A stretch of DNA of 64,000 nucleotides from Cladosporium sp. IMV 00045 (lineage: Eukaryota > Ascomycota > Dothideomycetes > Cladosporiales > Cladosporiaceae), in NCBI GenBank assembly GCA_001931905.2, contig MSJI02000815.1:1-64000 (forward strand), read 5' to 3'. The notes below the pieces were generated by a model. The model was not told where the DNA came from. It did not search any database and saw nothing but the letters and a program-made list of their open reading frames with translations. Positions 54,191 through 64,000 of the stretch are shown piece by piece (the first letter of the stretch is position 1; every line of letters begins with the position of its first letter). The position numbers and the translations under genes are program-made.

Positions 54191-57100
54191 TCATGACACC
54201 GAAGCAACAACCCTCTCCATCTCTGCTATCCACAAAGCATTCGCTCCGCGGTCTGCACTGACCTTAGCCAGGGACCTCAGGCCGCTCACAAGCTCCGTTT
54301 TCTCAACATCTAGCCTAACACCCCCCTCAGCAACTCTCAGCAAAACCTCCGTAGCACTCACAACCTGCAAACCCAGCAAAAAAGCCTTATCATCCGTGCT
54401 CCATCCCAGCGGACCATCGATCTTCGTCTCAAATTTCAACTGAATGGCTTTCAATCCCTCGACAGTCCAGGAAGTGAGTTTCGGCAGAAGCTGAGACCGA
54501 CCAGCTGCAGCTGATACTTGCATGGCGATGTTGGCCCAGACTCGCACCTCTCGCGCGTCGTCGATGTACAAGTTCTGCTTCTCTTCGGCGAAGAGGGCGT
54601 GTTGGTCTTGGTCTAGTGCATGCAGTTGCGTTGCTACAGTCTCATTGTCAAGTGCGAATGCTCTGATGATGGCGGCGTTGAACGAACCAACATCATCCGG
54701 CCAGCGGCTGATCAGGAAGTCTGCGAGATGTTTGCTTGCTACCAGTGGCACAAGGGTTGTGCTCGTACTGGCTAGAGCGTCTTGCTTACCCGCAGAGAGG
54801 GTTCTGCAGGCTGAGCTCGCGGCTTCAATGCGGATGTCTTCGTCGTCATCATTGAGTAGATCGTAAACGGTTGTGGCGAGGAGTCGGAATAAAGATGGCG
54901 CATCTGGCTTTGCAGCGAGCTGGGGCCAGACAGTGTTGAAGTGTGAGAGTCCTTGGACCGCTGCCTGGCGGGAGAAGATGCTGTCGTCGTCCAGGGAAGT
55001 TTGTGCTGCACGCGCCCATTCTTGCAGTCTTGACAGGACTGAAGAGTCAAGTTCATTGGAAGTGGCAACTTCTTGTTCGAGATGTGAAGCACGCTGCTCA
55101 AGCCATTGATCGGCTTCGGTCTGGTTCGCAATCTGCTTCATGGCTTCCGCCTCGCCTAGGCGGCCCATCTCTGGAGACGGAGAGCTTGCATGATCTCCTT
55201 CCAGCGCAATTGTTGAGCCGGGCGTGAAACCTTGGCCGATCGTTGCGGGTACATCGTGTCCGTTGTGAATGACTGCGTCGAGTGCCTGCACTGCTATCTC
55301 AAGGTCGACGAACGCAATACTTGTGTACAAGCAAGACTCGTCAAGTCGTAGCCATTCTGCATCGGTCATTATTTGCTTGCAGCGGTCCGCAGTTGCTGAG
55401 AGTCTGCCGTATTCCGGCACGGAAGGTTGGAGAGGGCTTATCTTGGCCTTGAGTCTGCGAATGATGTGTAGAGCGCAGAGCAATGATCCATGCAGGGCGT
55501 TGTGATCACCAGGTCGAGCGGCCAAAAGCTGCTCCAACACTGAGGGGGTCGTCTCCACAGGAACGAATGAAACAAATGTCCTGGCGGACTTGTCACGGAC
55601 ATGCCATGAAGGGCTCCCTGTCAGCGCAAACACTGCAGTCTGAACCTCCAGGCGTTTAGTCTCTGGCATCTGAGCGCGCTGCAGAAGTTGCAAGGCTGGG
55701 AAAACGCCCTCATTTCTGGCGCCCTCGCCGGGTGATGAGGACGTGGGTGCGGTGGAAAGGAGCCCAATGACTAGTTCCAACAAGTCTTGGTGCTGCTCGA
55801 AATCGACTCGTCGCTTTGTCGCAACCTCATCCTCAACGTAAGCATCATTGGTACCCAGCAGGCGATCGATGACGGCACGGAAAAGCATGAGGCCGCAATT
55901 GCGAATAGCCCAAGCCTCCGAGCGCAAGGAGTCAGCAGCCAAGCGCAGAGCAACTGGTACATACTGTTCCGACTTCTCAGCCAGGCGTGTGTTCTTCAAG
56001 ACATCCTTCATGCAGTTCATAGCGTGGACTTGAGGCAAGCTTCCCTCTTGGGCGGAACCTGAGTCAACTACTTCGCGCGCAATCTGCTCGAACTCTGTGA
56101 AAGCACGCTTGAAAAGGTTGCCGGATCGATCGGAAATGAGCACGCCGCATAGAAGTGATGGGAGACCTGCGGACCGACGGGTATTGATGGTGACGCTACT
56201 GCGCAGGAGACCTATTGTTCGCTCGTACCAAGTTGTCAAACCGAGAGGTGAGTCGCCACTCTCCATCAACAGACAACAAGCTGTCCATGTTTGCGCTACC
56301 GTGGAGAATGCACCTCGGTGTCGAAGTTCACTCAGTTGCTTGAAACACAGATCGAACATTGAACTCTTGAAGTCTGCAGAAGATTCGCATGCCTTGAGCA
56401 AAGCTGGTGATAGCATGGTTCCCATGAGCAAGCTAGCTTCTTTGAGTGCTCTCCAGCAGTAACTCAAAATGTCCTTTGTTGAAATATCTGGCACGTCGTC
56501 CATTTCGTCTGGCACGTGTCCTTCAGGTGCATCGTCGCAGAGAGTTGGCTTGACGACAGTCCAGACGTGTTTTAGCAGTTTCTCGACACGCTCGTAAAGA
56601 AGAGGATAGACGCCTGCATCGACATTGTACCGCAGCAAAACATAGCGCAAGCTGGTCAATAAGCCATGAAGAGGGAATCTTTCCACTGCCCTTGCGAGTT
56701 CGTTGTCAGCCACACCGAGCATCTCCTCCGTCTTGTCAAGCAAGGACGTCAAGACAGCCTGTTTGGTCTCGGGTGACTCTCCAAGTACATAGCTTAGGCT
56801 ATGCATGTAAGCCACCCCATCGGCGTGGTCGGCGCGACCGCTAGATAGCATTCTGGCGATCGCTCGTTCTTTGGCAGCGTCAAGGCTCTCGCCTGCGTTG
56901 TTTCCTGTTGTGCTCACTGCAGTGCATAGCTCAAGGATGCCTGCTGATGCTTGGCGGACATCGTCGTACGGGTCCATCAACAGGTCTAATAACAATCGAC
57001 GTAGACCTGTGTTGATTACAGCAATCTGGAATGGCCATTGGGCATTGCCCGATGCTGACTTGGAGAGCTGCTGCTGCGAGATGTTGCCATCCACGCCAGA

Positions 57101-58742
57101 TCGGAGAAGTAGTGACAAGCATTTCAAAGCAGAGATGTGTCGTTGGTAGCTGGAGGTTGGTCGCAACTCCCAGGTAATGAAATTCAGGTACCAGTTGATG
57201 AAAGCCTTGTGTTCTTCCAGAGTTACATTTGCCGCCGGCGCTTTGCTGGGGTTCGTAGCTGTCTTTGCGAGTGAGGCAGTTGCAGCTCTGATTCTGTCGA
57301 ACATCCGCTGGGTGAGAGAAAAGAGTTCACTCCTGAAAAATGCATCCGTATCCGCATGAAGATGCGACAAAGCGTTCTCTAGCTGATCGAGCACGGTGGG
57401 CTCAAATGGCTTGGTTGGTGAGAGCGAAGAAATGAACAAAGAAAGTCCAGTGAGACGAGCGCTGCGGTCACCGGAAGATATGAGGCTAGCAATGAAGGGG
57501 ATTGGGATCAAAATTCGTCCAGATTCCAGAACAATATCAGTCACAGTCGCTTCCTCGATCATGCCAAGGCTCTTGCCTGTCTGTAAAGCTGCATACAGCA
57601 TCTCTCTTGTGTTCTCGTCATCGATCGCGTGGCCGGATGTGAAAATCTGCTCCAATCCTAGTTGGTTCAGAAATGCGGCATATTGTGGCAGACTTCGCTT
57701 GAACAGCACTGGAAAGATGTGCGAACGATACGCCTCAGTGTTTTCGAGATTCCGTCCGAGTGTTTCGTGCAACGGGCTGGACCAGACCGGTATTGACGGA
57801 TTGGCAGCATCCTCAGTAGTCGTGGCTGTAGGTTGAGGGCTTTTGTCGAGCCTGTCGAGAATCACTGCAATTAATTGCCCAATGATTGAGCCAAAATCGC
57901 CTTTTGCAGTCCAGTGGAAGACCGATGATAGCAGTGCTTGAACTTCATCAATGCCATCGCCGGATAGATCGAGCTCCTTGACCTGCAGAAGTATATCGTC
58001 CAGAGAGACAATGTTCTTTGAGAGCAAGTGCGTAAAGAGCAGAAGGTAAGCTTTGCTGTCTCGATGCACTTCTCTAGCATTGACAGCTCTGACCAAGTGC
58101 GAAGAGAGTTCAGTCTTCAAATCTTGAATCCAAGGTGCATCCTCGGACTTTCGAAGCACATTGCTCAAAGAAGCCAACAGCTGTTTTGAGGACTTGGGTC
58201 TGGCATTGTGGCTCTGATCCAGGTAAAGTCGAAGACTTCGGTTCCAGATCTGTGCTTGCCAGAGGATCAGACGAACAGGCTCGTGCGGCGAGTCGACAGT
58301 TTGATCGATCAGAGCGCAGAGAGCGTTCCACGCGGCGACCCGGTGGCCTGCATTGAGGGTGTTTGAGAAACAAGTGTGGATGATGTTTTCGAACAATGAG
58401 ATCAACTTACTGCGAGGAGATCAGCTATTGTTTCAATAAACGTTTCGATACTTCAAACGCCGCTGAGACTTACATTGCGTCTTCGTCGATTCTATCACTG
58501 TCATTGTTTCCGGGAATATACGTCTTTACATGGCGAGCAATGTAACGGAGCTCGTCCTCTTCCCGCAAGACGATCAGCTCTGCCTTGTCAGCAGGCTGGT
58601 CTACCATCTGAACATCCATGGTAGTCAGGAGGAATGTACTACTGCCATTTATGTCTGGCACAAGCAGAACAATCCAATTTTCCGTTCGAACAAAGTCGAG
58701 CGATGATTCGATGATATTTGATGCTTCATCGAAAATTCCCAT
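54191..58742 (-). CDS. TRM732: TRM732/THADA homologue (DUF2428, tRNA 2'-O-methylation partner)
   Basis: Two exons (58742-58474, 58409-54191) with a 64-nt intron give about 1495 residues, in the size range of yeast Trm732. The protein is helical HEAT/ARM-type repeats throughout. The DUF2428 core around residues 700-960 carries the hallmark RRSAGLPSLLCG and LPQVHAMNCMKDVLKNTRL followed by SEAWAIRNCGLMLFRAVIDRL. In yeast, Trm732 binds the methyltransferase Trm7 for 2'-O-methylation of tRNA position 32. The first exon is short and only 108 bp remain before the neighbouring long frame, so an N-terminal exon could be missing but is unlikely. Cytoplasmic role expected. Confidence 0.9.
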
Positions 58743-58800
58743 GAAGCCTCAGGCATCAAAGGGACATCTGATGTCGCGAGTCATGTCACTCGGCACATCA

Positions 58801-58812
58801 GGGTTAGGGTTA
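58801..58812. promoter_or_regulatory. Telobox-like (TTAGGG)2 in the TRM732/TIM23 divergent promoter
   Basis: GGGTTAGGGTTACC sits 59 bp from the TRM732 start and about 220 bp from the TIM23 start. Two telomere-type hexamers inside a divergent housekeeping promoter resemble sites bound by Tbf1/Teb1-like factors in other fungi. Chance occurrence is possible. Confidence 0.4.
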
Positions 58813-59032
58813 CCCAGCAGCGAGATCGCCCGGTCCAGCGCGTTTCTCCTTGGGTGAAAAGTTGCGAATCCGCCTCCATCAGCCATTCACTTACTTGACC
58901 ACCCATCACCACCGCCATCACCACCACCGCCACCTCCTCCGCCCTCTATCTCCATCCCGCCCACGCCTCATCACCTGCTTCATCTCTTTGCAACCTCTCA
59001 GCGCCACCACCTTCACATATACCTCTACCAAC

Positions 59033-59772
59033 ATGGGCGTTTGGGACGCTTTCACTGGGCGCAAGTCGCAACCCTCCGACCAACAACCCGCCAGCGCATC
59101 GCAAACCCTCACAGACACCGCCGCCGGCACTTCCTTCAACAACGTCTCTTCTGACGATGTCGGCTCCTTCATGACCACCCCTGGCGCATTCGACGCATCG
59201 GCCCTCCACCCGCTCGCCGGCCTCAACCAAGACACCCTCGACTACCTCAGCCTCGACGACTCCGCCCTCTCAGATCTCCCCAACAGCAACTCATTCCTGC
59301 CTTCGCGAGGGTGGTCTGACGACCTCTGCTACGGCGCCGGTGTCGCATATCTCGGCGCGCTCACAATGGGAGGTGTGTGGGGTCTGGCCGAGGGCCTGAA
59401 CAGACTGCCGGCGACCGCACCTCCGAAGCTGCGTCTGAACTCCGTCCTCAACGCCGTCACACGAAGGGGTCCTTTCTTGGGCAACTCCGCCGGTGTCGTC
59501 GCCATGATGTACAACGGCTTCAACAGCACCATCGGCTACTACCGCGGCAAGCACGACTGGGCGAACAGCGTCGCCGCGGGCACCATCTCCGGCATGATTT
59601 TCAAGAGCTCGCGGGGTCTGAGGCCCGCCATGGTTTCTGGTGGTATTGTTGGATCTCTGGCTGGCACCTGGGCTGTAAGTTTCGAATACCTCACTCGCGT
59701 CTGATCTCCAAATCCATTGAAGTACTGACATCCAACCTCCAGCTTTCTCGCAAGATGTTCTTCGAGCAGTAA
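59033..59772 (+). CDS. TIM23: Mitochondrial inner-membrane translocase subunit TIM23
   Basis: Two exons (59033-59674, 59743-59772) with a 68-nt intron give about 223 residues. The channel subunit of the presequence translocase. An intermembrane-space N-terminal half (MGVWDAFTGRKSQ..., LDYLSLDDSALSD) is followed by four transmembrane segments with the Tim17/22/23 signature: GWSDDLCYGAGVAYLGAL, RRGPFLGNSAGVVAMMYNG, NSVAAGTISGMIFKSSRG and MVSGGIVGSLAGTWA. The last ten codons lie in exon 2 (LSRKMFFEQ). The start at 59033 follows a 5' leader that stays open upstream but codes only His/Thr-rich low-complexity sequence. The 3' part is repeated at 61604-61944. Confidence 0.94.
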
Positions 59773-60731
59773 GCGGCTTACGACGAGCAAACGAAATATC
59801 GGCATCGACTTCACACGCATTCTTAGCAACTTGTATTTCGGCGGACGGGGGAAGCATTGTAAAAATATGATAGATCCGGTTGGTCCTTCAGCATGGCGCC
59901 GGCGTCTCTTTTTTTTTTCTTGGTGTGGTTTGTGTGTGTGTGTGTGGAACACCTGTAATCTATAAGGCAGAACAACACTCTTCTCCGATCGATGGGTTTA
60001 GCGCGCGCGGGATCAATCTTGGTTTGAGGATGAGTGGAATCCGGCCTGTATCTGTAAGAGTTGAGCAGTGGGAAAAGCAATCCAGTCCGATTTTCACAAA
60101 TTCCAGGACTGTCTTTTTCTATTTCGTTTGTTTTCAATCCTCGGGATGGGAGGCTCCCAGACGCGATTGCGTGGTTTACTCGTGCGGTGTATCAACGACC
60201 TTCCAGCACTTGCATTCACATCAGTAGGTCTTCACATCATGTTTGTTCGTACTCATCTCCAGATCGAGACAACGCAGAATTTCCAGACGGCGATCCAGAC
60301 CTTGAACCGCACTTTAGCAATCTCGAAAGAGCAGTCGTCCGCATCACCTTCGCCAAATGAGAGGCTTGACGGCCATTGCCTGGAGGCTTGCTATAAGTCG
60401 GCCACGAAGAAGAGGGAATCTGCTTGAAAAGACTTCAAGGAGGTTGGACGACCGGCTAATTTAAAAAGCAGGACTCGAGATGCTAAAAGACCGCTCTTCA
60501 CGACGAAGCACAGTCTGAACACACGCTGCATGAGACAAATATGTGCCGCAAACCTTACCCAGAAAAGAAATCCGCGCCCCGACTCTGCTCTCTCGACACG
60601 AACAACAAATGACGCGAAGGGAAGCACTTCCCGTAAACAAATGGCAGTTCTCTGGCTCCATTCCTACTTCCCAAACCGCCATCCGTCGCAAATCATCATC
60701 AACCGGTTCGACCAGACTCTCAGCAAACAAC
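59773..60731. other. Spacer between TIM23 and the unknown gene, copy 1
   Basis: 3' flank of TIM23, with a (GT)n run at about 59929-59946, and the leader of the next gene. Conserved with copy 2, including TATGATAGATCCGGTTGGTC and the GCGCGCGG stretch, but one-base indels break the frames, so it is not coding apart from a possible 5' extension near 60609. Confidence 0.6.
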
Positions 60732-61520
60732 ATGGCCAACGCAGACAACACCACCGCAAACACCTCGCAGCCTACAGCGTCACCGATCGATAACACCAAG
60801 CCCTCAACTTCATCTTCAGAAACCGCCAACAACAACGCAACCGAACTCATCGCCCTTCTCGACCAGTACGTCTCCCTGAAAGGCCACACCATGACAACCC
60901 ACCCACCGCACCCTGAACTCACCCTCCCACCCCTACCTACAGACCACACCCCCATAGCCCTGCAAATGTACCCACCCACCTCCCTCGCCTCCCACCTGCG
61001 CGCCCACGACCTCGAACAAAAAACCCTCGCCTCCCTCACCACCCGCATCACCACCCTAAGCGCCGACCCACTCACCCTAGAAAATGCGCACTCTTACCTC
61101 GAAAGGGAATTCACCCACCTCCAGCGCCCAGCAGCAGAACAAGAAGCTTTCAAATTCCTTCCCCTCCCGCAAAAACTAACCCATCTCCGCCGACAACAAA
61201 TTCTCGCAATCCAACCGCCTCACCCGCCCGAGTTTCGCAGCATGCTGGTGGTGGGGATCAACGCCGCCGGCCTGCCGGATCCGGTTGTGGGTGTTTACCT
61301 TCCTGTCCCAGCGGATTGGGAAGAGTATGAGAAGGCGCTGGGGGATGTGATGGGGTCCTGCAGCGAAGAAGGGGAAGGGAAAGGGGGAAAGGGTTGGGTG
61401 TATCAAAACATCGACAAAAAGGGAAGAGTGGAGAGGGAAGTGAGAAGTTTGAGGGGGGAGGAGGGGTATGCCGCTATGCGGCGGGAGTTGAGGGAGGGCG
61501 GTGGGGTGTTAGTTTGGCGG
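60732..61520 (+). CDS. Unknown protein, copy 1, 3' end lost in assembly gap
   Basis: Not recognised. 263 codons of exon 1 from MANADNTTANTSQPTASP to GGVLVWR, then a GT donor (GTATGT) and a CT-rich intron that ends in Ns. A Thr/Ser/Asn-rich start is followed by a conserved part: ELIALLDQYVSLKG, HPPHPELTLPPLPTDHTPIAL, a helix-rich segment, FRSMLVVGINAAGLPDPVVG, then GWVYQNIDKKGRVEREV. An in-frame ATG at 60609 would add 41 residues, and copy 2 keeps a similar VNKWQFSGS there, so the true start is uncertain. About 70% identical to copy 2 by eye. No signal peptide or membrane segment seen. Confidence 0.65.
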
Positions 61521-61544
61521 GTATGTGCTTTTTCTTCTTGTCTT

Positions 61545-61547
<3 letters not shown>

Positions 61548-61575
<28 letters not shown>

Positions 61576-61583
61576 TTTTCTTT
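61548..61583. repeat. (CT)n/T-rich low-complexity run at the gap edge
   Basis: A run of CT dinucleotides followed by a poly-T tract, inside the intron of the unknown gene copy 1. Such runs commonly end short-read contigs. Confidence 0.9.
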
Positions 61584-61603
61584 NNNNNNNNNNNNNNNNN
61601 NNN
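61584..61603. other. Assembly gap (20 Ns)
   Basis: Exactly 20 N between the low-complexity run and a sequence homologous to the inside of TIM23. The round length suggests an arbitrary scaffolding gap, not a measured distance. Confidence 0.98.
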
Positions 61604-61944
61604 GTCTGAACTCCGTCCTCAACGCCGTCACACGAAGGGGTCCTTTCTTGGGTAACTCCGCCGGTGTCGTCGCCATGATGTACAACGGCTTCAACAGCAC
61701 CATCGGATACTACCGCGGCAAGCACGACTGGGCGAACAGCGTCGCCGCGGGCACCATCTCCGGCATGATTTTCAAGAGCTCGCGGGGTCTGAGGCCCGCC
61801 ATGGTTTCTGGTGGTATTGTTGGATCTCTAGCTGGCACCTGGGCTGTAAGTTTTGAATACTCCGCTCGCGTCTGATATCCAAATCCATCCAAATACTGAC
61901 ATATCAACCTCCAGCTTTCTCGCAAGATGTTCTTCGAGCAGTAA
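61604..61944 (+). pseudogene. TIM23: TIM23 second copy, 5' truncated at the gap
   Basis: Exon part 61604-61845 and exon 61915-61944 with a 69-nt intron encode the last 90 or so residues of TIM23, identical in protein to copy 1 over the shared part apart from what the gap removes. Only a few synonymous changes are seen in about 270 coding bases, while the intron differs at more than ten positions. The 5' two thirds are absent: either they are hidden by the gap (full allele or paralogue) or this is a real truncated duplicate. No lesion is seen in what is present, so calling it dead depends only on the missing 5' end. Confidence 0.7.
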
Positions 61945-62899
61945 GCGACCTGCAACGAGGCAGACGAAAGGACGGCATCAACTTCACACGCATTATTAGC
62001 AACTTGTATTTCGGCGGACGGGGGGAGCATTGTAAAAATATGATAGATCCGGTTGGTCCTTCAGCATGGCGCCGGCGTCTCTTTTTTTTCTTGGTGTGGT
62101 TTGTGTGTGGTACACCTGTAATCTATAAGGCAGAAAACACTCTTCTCCGATCGATGGATTTAGCGCGCGCGGGGTCAATCTTGGTTTTGAGGATGAGAGG
62201 GGGATCCGGTCTGTATCTGTAAGAGTTGAGCAGTGGGAAAAGCAATACATTTCGATTTTTGCAAGTCTTCAGGGCTGTTTATCTCTGTTTCGTTTTGTCT
62301 CTGAGTACTTGGGACTGAAGACTCCCAGACGCGATGGCGTGGTTTACTCGTGCGGTGTATTGACGACTTTCCAGCACCATTTGCATTTGCATTTACATTG
62401 GTACATCTCATATGATGTTCGTTCATACTCATCTCCAGATCGACACAACGCAATATTTCCAGATGGCGATCCAGACCTCTAACCGCGCTTCAGCAATCTC
62501 GAAAGAGCAGTGGTCCGCATCACCTTCGCCAAATGAGCGGCTTGACGGTCGTTGCCTGGAGACCTGCTACAAGGCGGTCACGTAGGAGAGGGGACCTGCT
62601 TGGAAAGACCTCAAGGAGGTGAGACGAACGGCTGACTTAGAAGGCAGGACTCGAGATGCTACACGACGAAGGGCAGTCTGAACACACACTGCATGAGACA
62701 AATATGTGCCGCAAACCTTAGCCAGAAGAAAATCCATGCCGTGAATTTGCTCTTTCGGCACGGACAAGAAACGGCGCAAAAGGGAGCACTTCTTGTAAAC
62801 AAATGGCAGTTCTCTGGCTCTACACCTTCCCAGACCGCCACCCGCCACAACTCATCACCAACCAGTCCAACCAACCTCTCATCAACCGACATAGTCAAC
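61945..62899. other. Spacer between TIM23 copy 2 and the unknown gene, copy 2
   Basis: Homologous to 59773-60731. The GT run is shortened to TGTGTGTGG, and scattered substitutions and indels are present. No separate gene is supported. Confidence 0.6.
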
Positions 62900-63954
62900 A
62901 TGGAAACCACCTTCGCAGACACCTCACAGCCCACAGCATCACCAATCAACACCACCAACCCCTCAACCTTCTCCTCATCCACCACCATCACCACCACGAA
63001 CAACAACGCAACCGCCCTCCTCGCCCTTCTAGACCAGTACATCCACCTCAAAGGCTTCACCCTAACAACCAACCCACCGCACCCTGAACTCACCCTCCCA
63101 CCCCTACCCACAGACCACACCCCCATAGCCCTGCGAATGTACCCACCCACCTCCCTACTTACCCACCTATGCGCCCACGAAACCGAACAACAAGAACTCA
63201 CCTCCCTCAGCATCCGCATCGCCACCCTAAGCGCCGACCCTCTCGTCCTCGCAAAAGCGCACACCCGCCTCGAAAGCGAGTACACCCACCTCCAGCGCCC
63301 ATCAGCAGAGCACGAAACTTTCAAATCCCTCCCCCTCCCGCAAAACTTAACCCACGTCCGCCGGCAACAAAGCCTTGCAACCCAGCCCGCTCGCAAGCTT
63401 GAGTTTCGCAGTATGGTGGTGGTGGGGATGAGCGCCGCCGGCCTGCCTGATCCGATGGTGGGGGTCTATCTCCCTCTCTCAACTACATGGGAAGAATACA
63501 AGCGTGCGATGAGGGATGTGATGGGGTCCTGCAGCGAAGAAGGGGAAGGGGAAAAGGGTTGGGTGTATCAAAACATCGACAAAAAGGGGAGGGCGGAGAG
63601 GGAAGTGAGAAGCTTGAGGGGGGAGGGAGAGTATGTTGATCTGAGGAGGGTATTGAGGCAGGGGGGTGGGGTGTTGGTTTGGAGGGTATGTTCTCCTCTA
63701 TCCTCAATTCTTTTCTTTTCATTTCAAGGAAGGGAAACTTCTCATGGTTGAAGTTGAGCTACAGAAAGCTGACCATTTCTTTTGTTTTTGCATAGGAACG
63801 ACTCTGGCGCGCTTCTCAGGAGGCGAAAGCGAGAGAGAAAGAGGCGGGGAGGTGGAGGAGGAGGGATGATGAGTTGGGGGATGTTGATTTTGAAGATATA
63901 ATGTTGGGGAGGGATGGTGAGAGGGTGGTGGGGTATGAGGAGGGGGTGTGGTGA
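62900..63954 (+). CDS. Unknown protein, copy 2, complete
   Basis: Not recognised. Two exons (62900-63685, 63796-63954) with a 110-nt intron give about 314 residues. Same plan as copy 1: Thr/Ser/Asn-rich start (METTFADTSQPTASP), ALLALLDQYIHLKG, the shared Pro-rich PHPELTLPPLPTDHTPIAL, a helical middle, FRSMVVVGMSAAGLPDPMVG and GWVYQNIDKKGRAEREV. Exon 2 adds a basic helix ERLWRASQEAKAREKEAGR followed by an acidic end DVDFEDIMLG...GYEEGVW. An in-frame ATG at 62693 would extend it by 69 residues, but that extension is broken by an indel in copy 1. Presumably soluble; a coiled-coil or nucleic-acid-linked role is possible but unproven. Confidence 0.7.
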
Positions 63955-64000
63955 GAGGAGGGGGGTAATGTATTGTCACTGAACAGATAGGGAGTGAAAA

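Larger units (their letters stand above)
59433..61530 (+). repeat. Copy 1 of a 2.1-kb duplicated block (TIM23 3' end + unknown gene)
   Basis: From GTCTGAACTCCGTCC in TIM23 exon 1 through the end of exon 1 of the next gene, this block matches 61604-63695 in the same orientation at an offset of about 2170. Similarity is near-perfect in TIM23 coding sequence, roughly 85-90% by eye in the intron and spacer, and lower in the second gene. The copy runs into a CT/T-rich run and then the gap. Confidence 0.9.
61604..63695 (+). repeat. Copy 2 of the 2.1-kb duplicated block
   Basis: Starts inside TIM23 exon 1 directly after the gap and continues through the spacer and exon 1 of the unknown gene, parallel to 59433-61530. 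Beyond the equivalent end of copy 1 it continues uninterrupted through intron and exon 2 of the unknown gene. Confidence 0.9.

Noticed and set aside
60530..60731. Coding extension upstream of the unknown gene copy 1
   Set aside because: A one-base indel relative to copy 2 breaks most of the shared frame; only a short stretch from 60609 stays compatible, so the later conserved start is preferred.

Overview
This is a filamentous ascomycete (Pezizomycotina) nuclear contig. The evidence is short GT-AG introns of about 50-110 nt, a CpA/TpG-depleted transposon of the kind made by repeat-induced point mutation (RIP), a type I iterative polyketide synthase, and fungal housekeeping genes (TIM23, CWC15, RRP45, CTK3, SIN1, a TRM732/THADA homologue). 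Gene style suggests Dothideomycetes, possibly Capnodiales/Mycosphaerellales; that placement is inference, because no taxonomic marker is present.

The left part (1 to about 31 kb) is accessory. It opens with a RIP-destroyed Fot1/pogo transposase (about 1-1256). Next come an alpha-glucoside-type sugar transporter, a flavin disulfide-reductase pseudogene with two independent lesions, and a large secreted six-hairpin-glycosidase-like protein. From 11 to 29 kb lies a probable secondary-metabolite region: an L-lactate dehydrogenase homologue, a 2159-residue reducing polyketide synthase whose dehydratase and enoylreductase sites look dead, a divergent FSH1/LovG-like serine hydrolase, a Rid-family protein, a BAHD-type acyltransferase with an HxxxD motif, and an MFS transporter. 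Read together, the synthase would make a beta-hydroxyacyl chain, the hydrolase would release it, the acyltransferase might attach it to an alcohol or amine, and the transporter might export product or import precursor. A small secreted protein closes this part.

The middle and right part (31.5-60 kb) is core genome, dense and mostly in divergent pairs: PRCC-like splicing factor / SIN1 (TORC2); ketopantoate-reductase-like; a large disordered nuclear-looking protein with a SUMO-interaction motif; a small Gly/Asn-rich stress-type protein; RRP45 / CWC15; CTK3; a PRR1-like kinase; a Cys-rich secreted protein; an SGNH hydrolase; and TRM732-like / TIM23.

The right end (59.4-64 kb) carries the same 2.1-kb block twice, on either side of a 20-N gap: the 3' part of TIM23 plus an unrecognised gene. 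Each copy is truncated exactly at the gap. That is what two diverged haplotype or homoeologue contigs wrongly scaffolded in tandem would look like, although a real tandem duplication is not excluded. No CRISPR, rRNA or tRNA genes were recognised.
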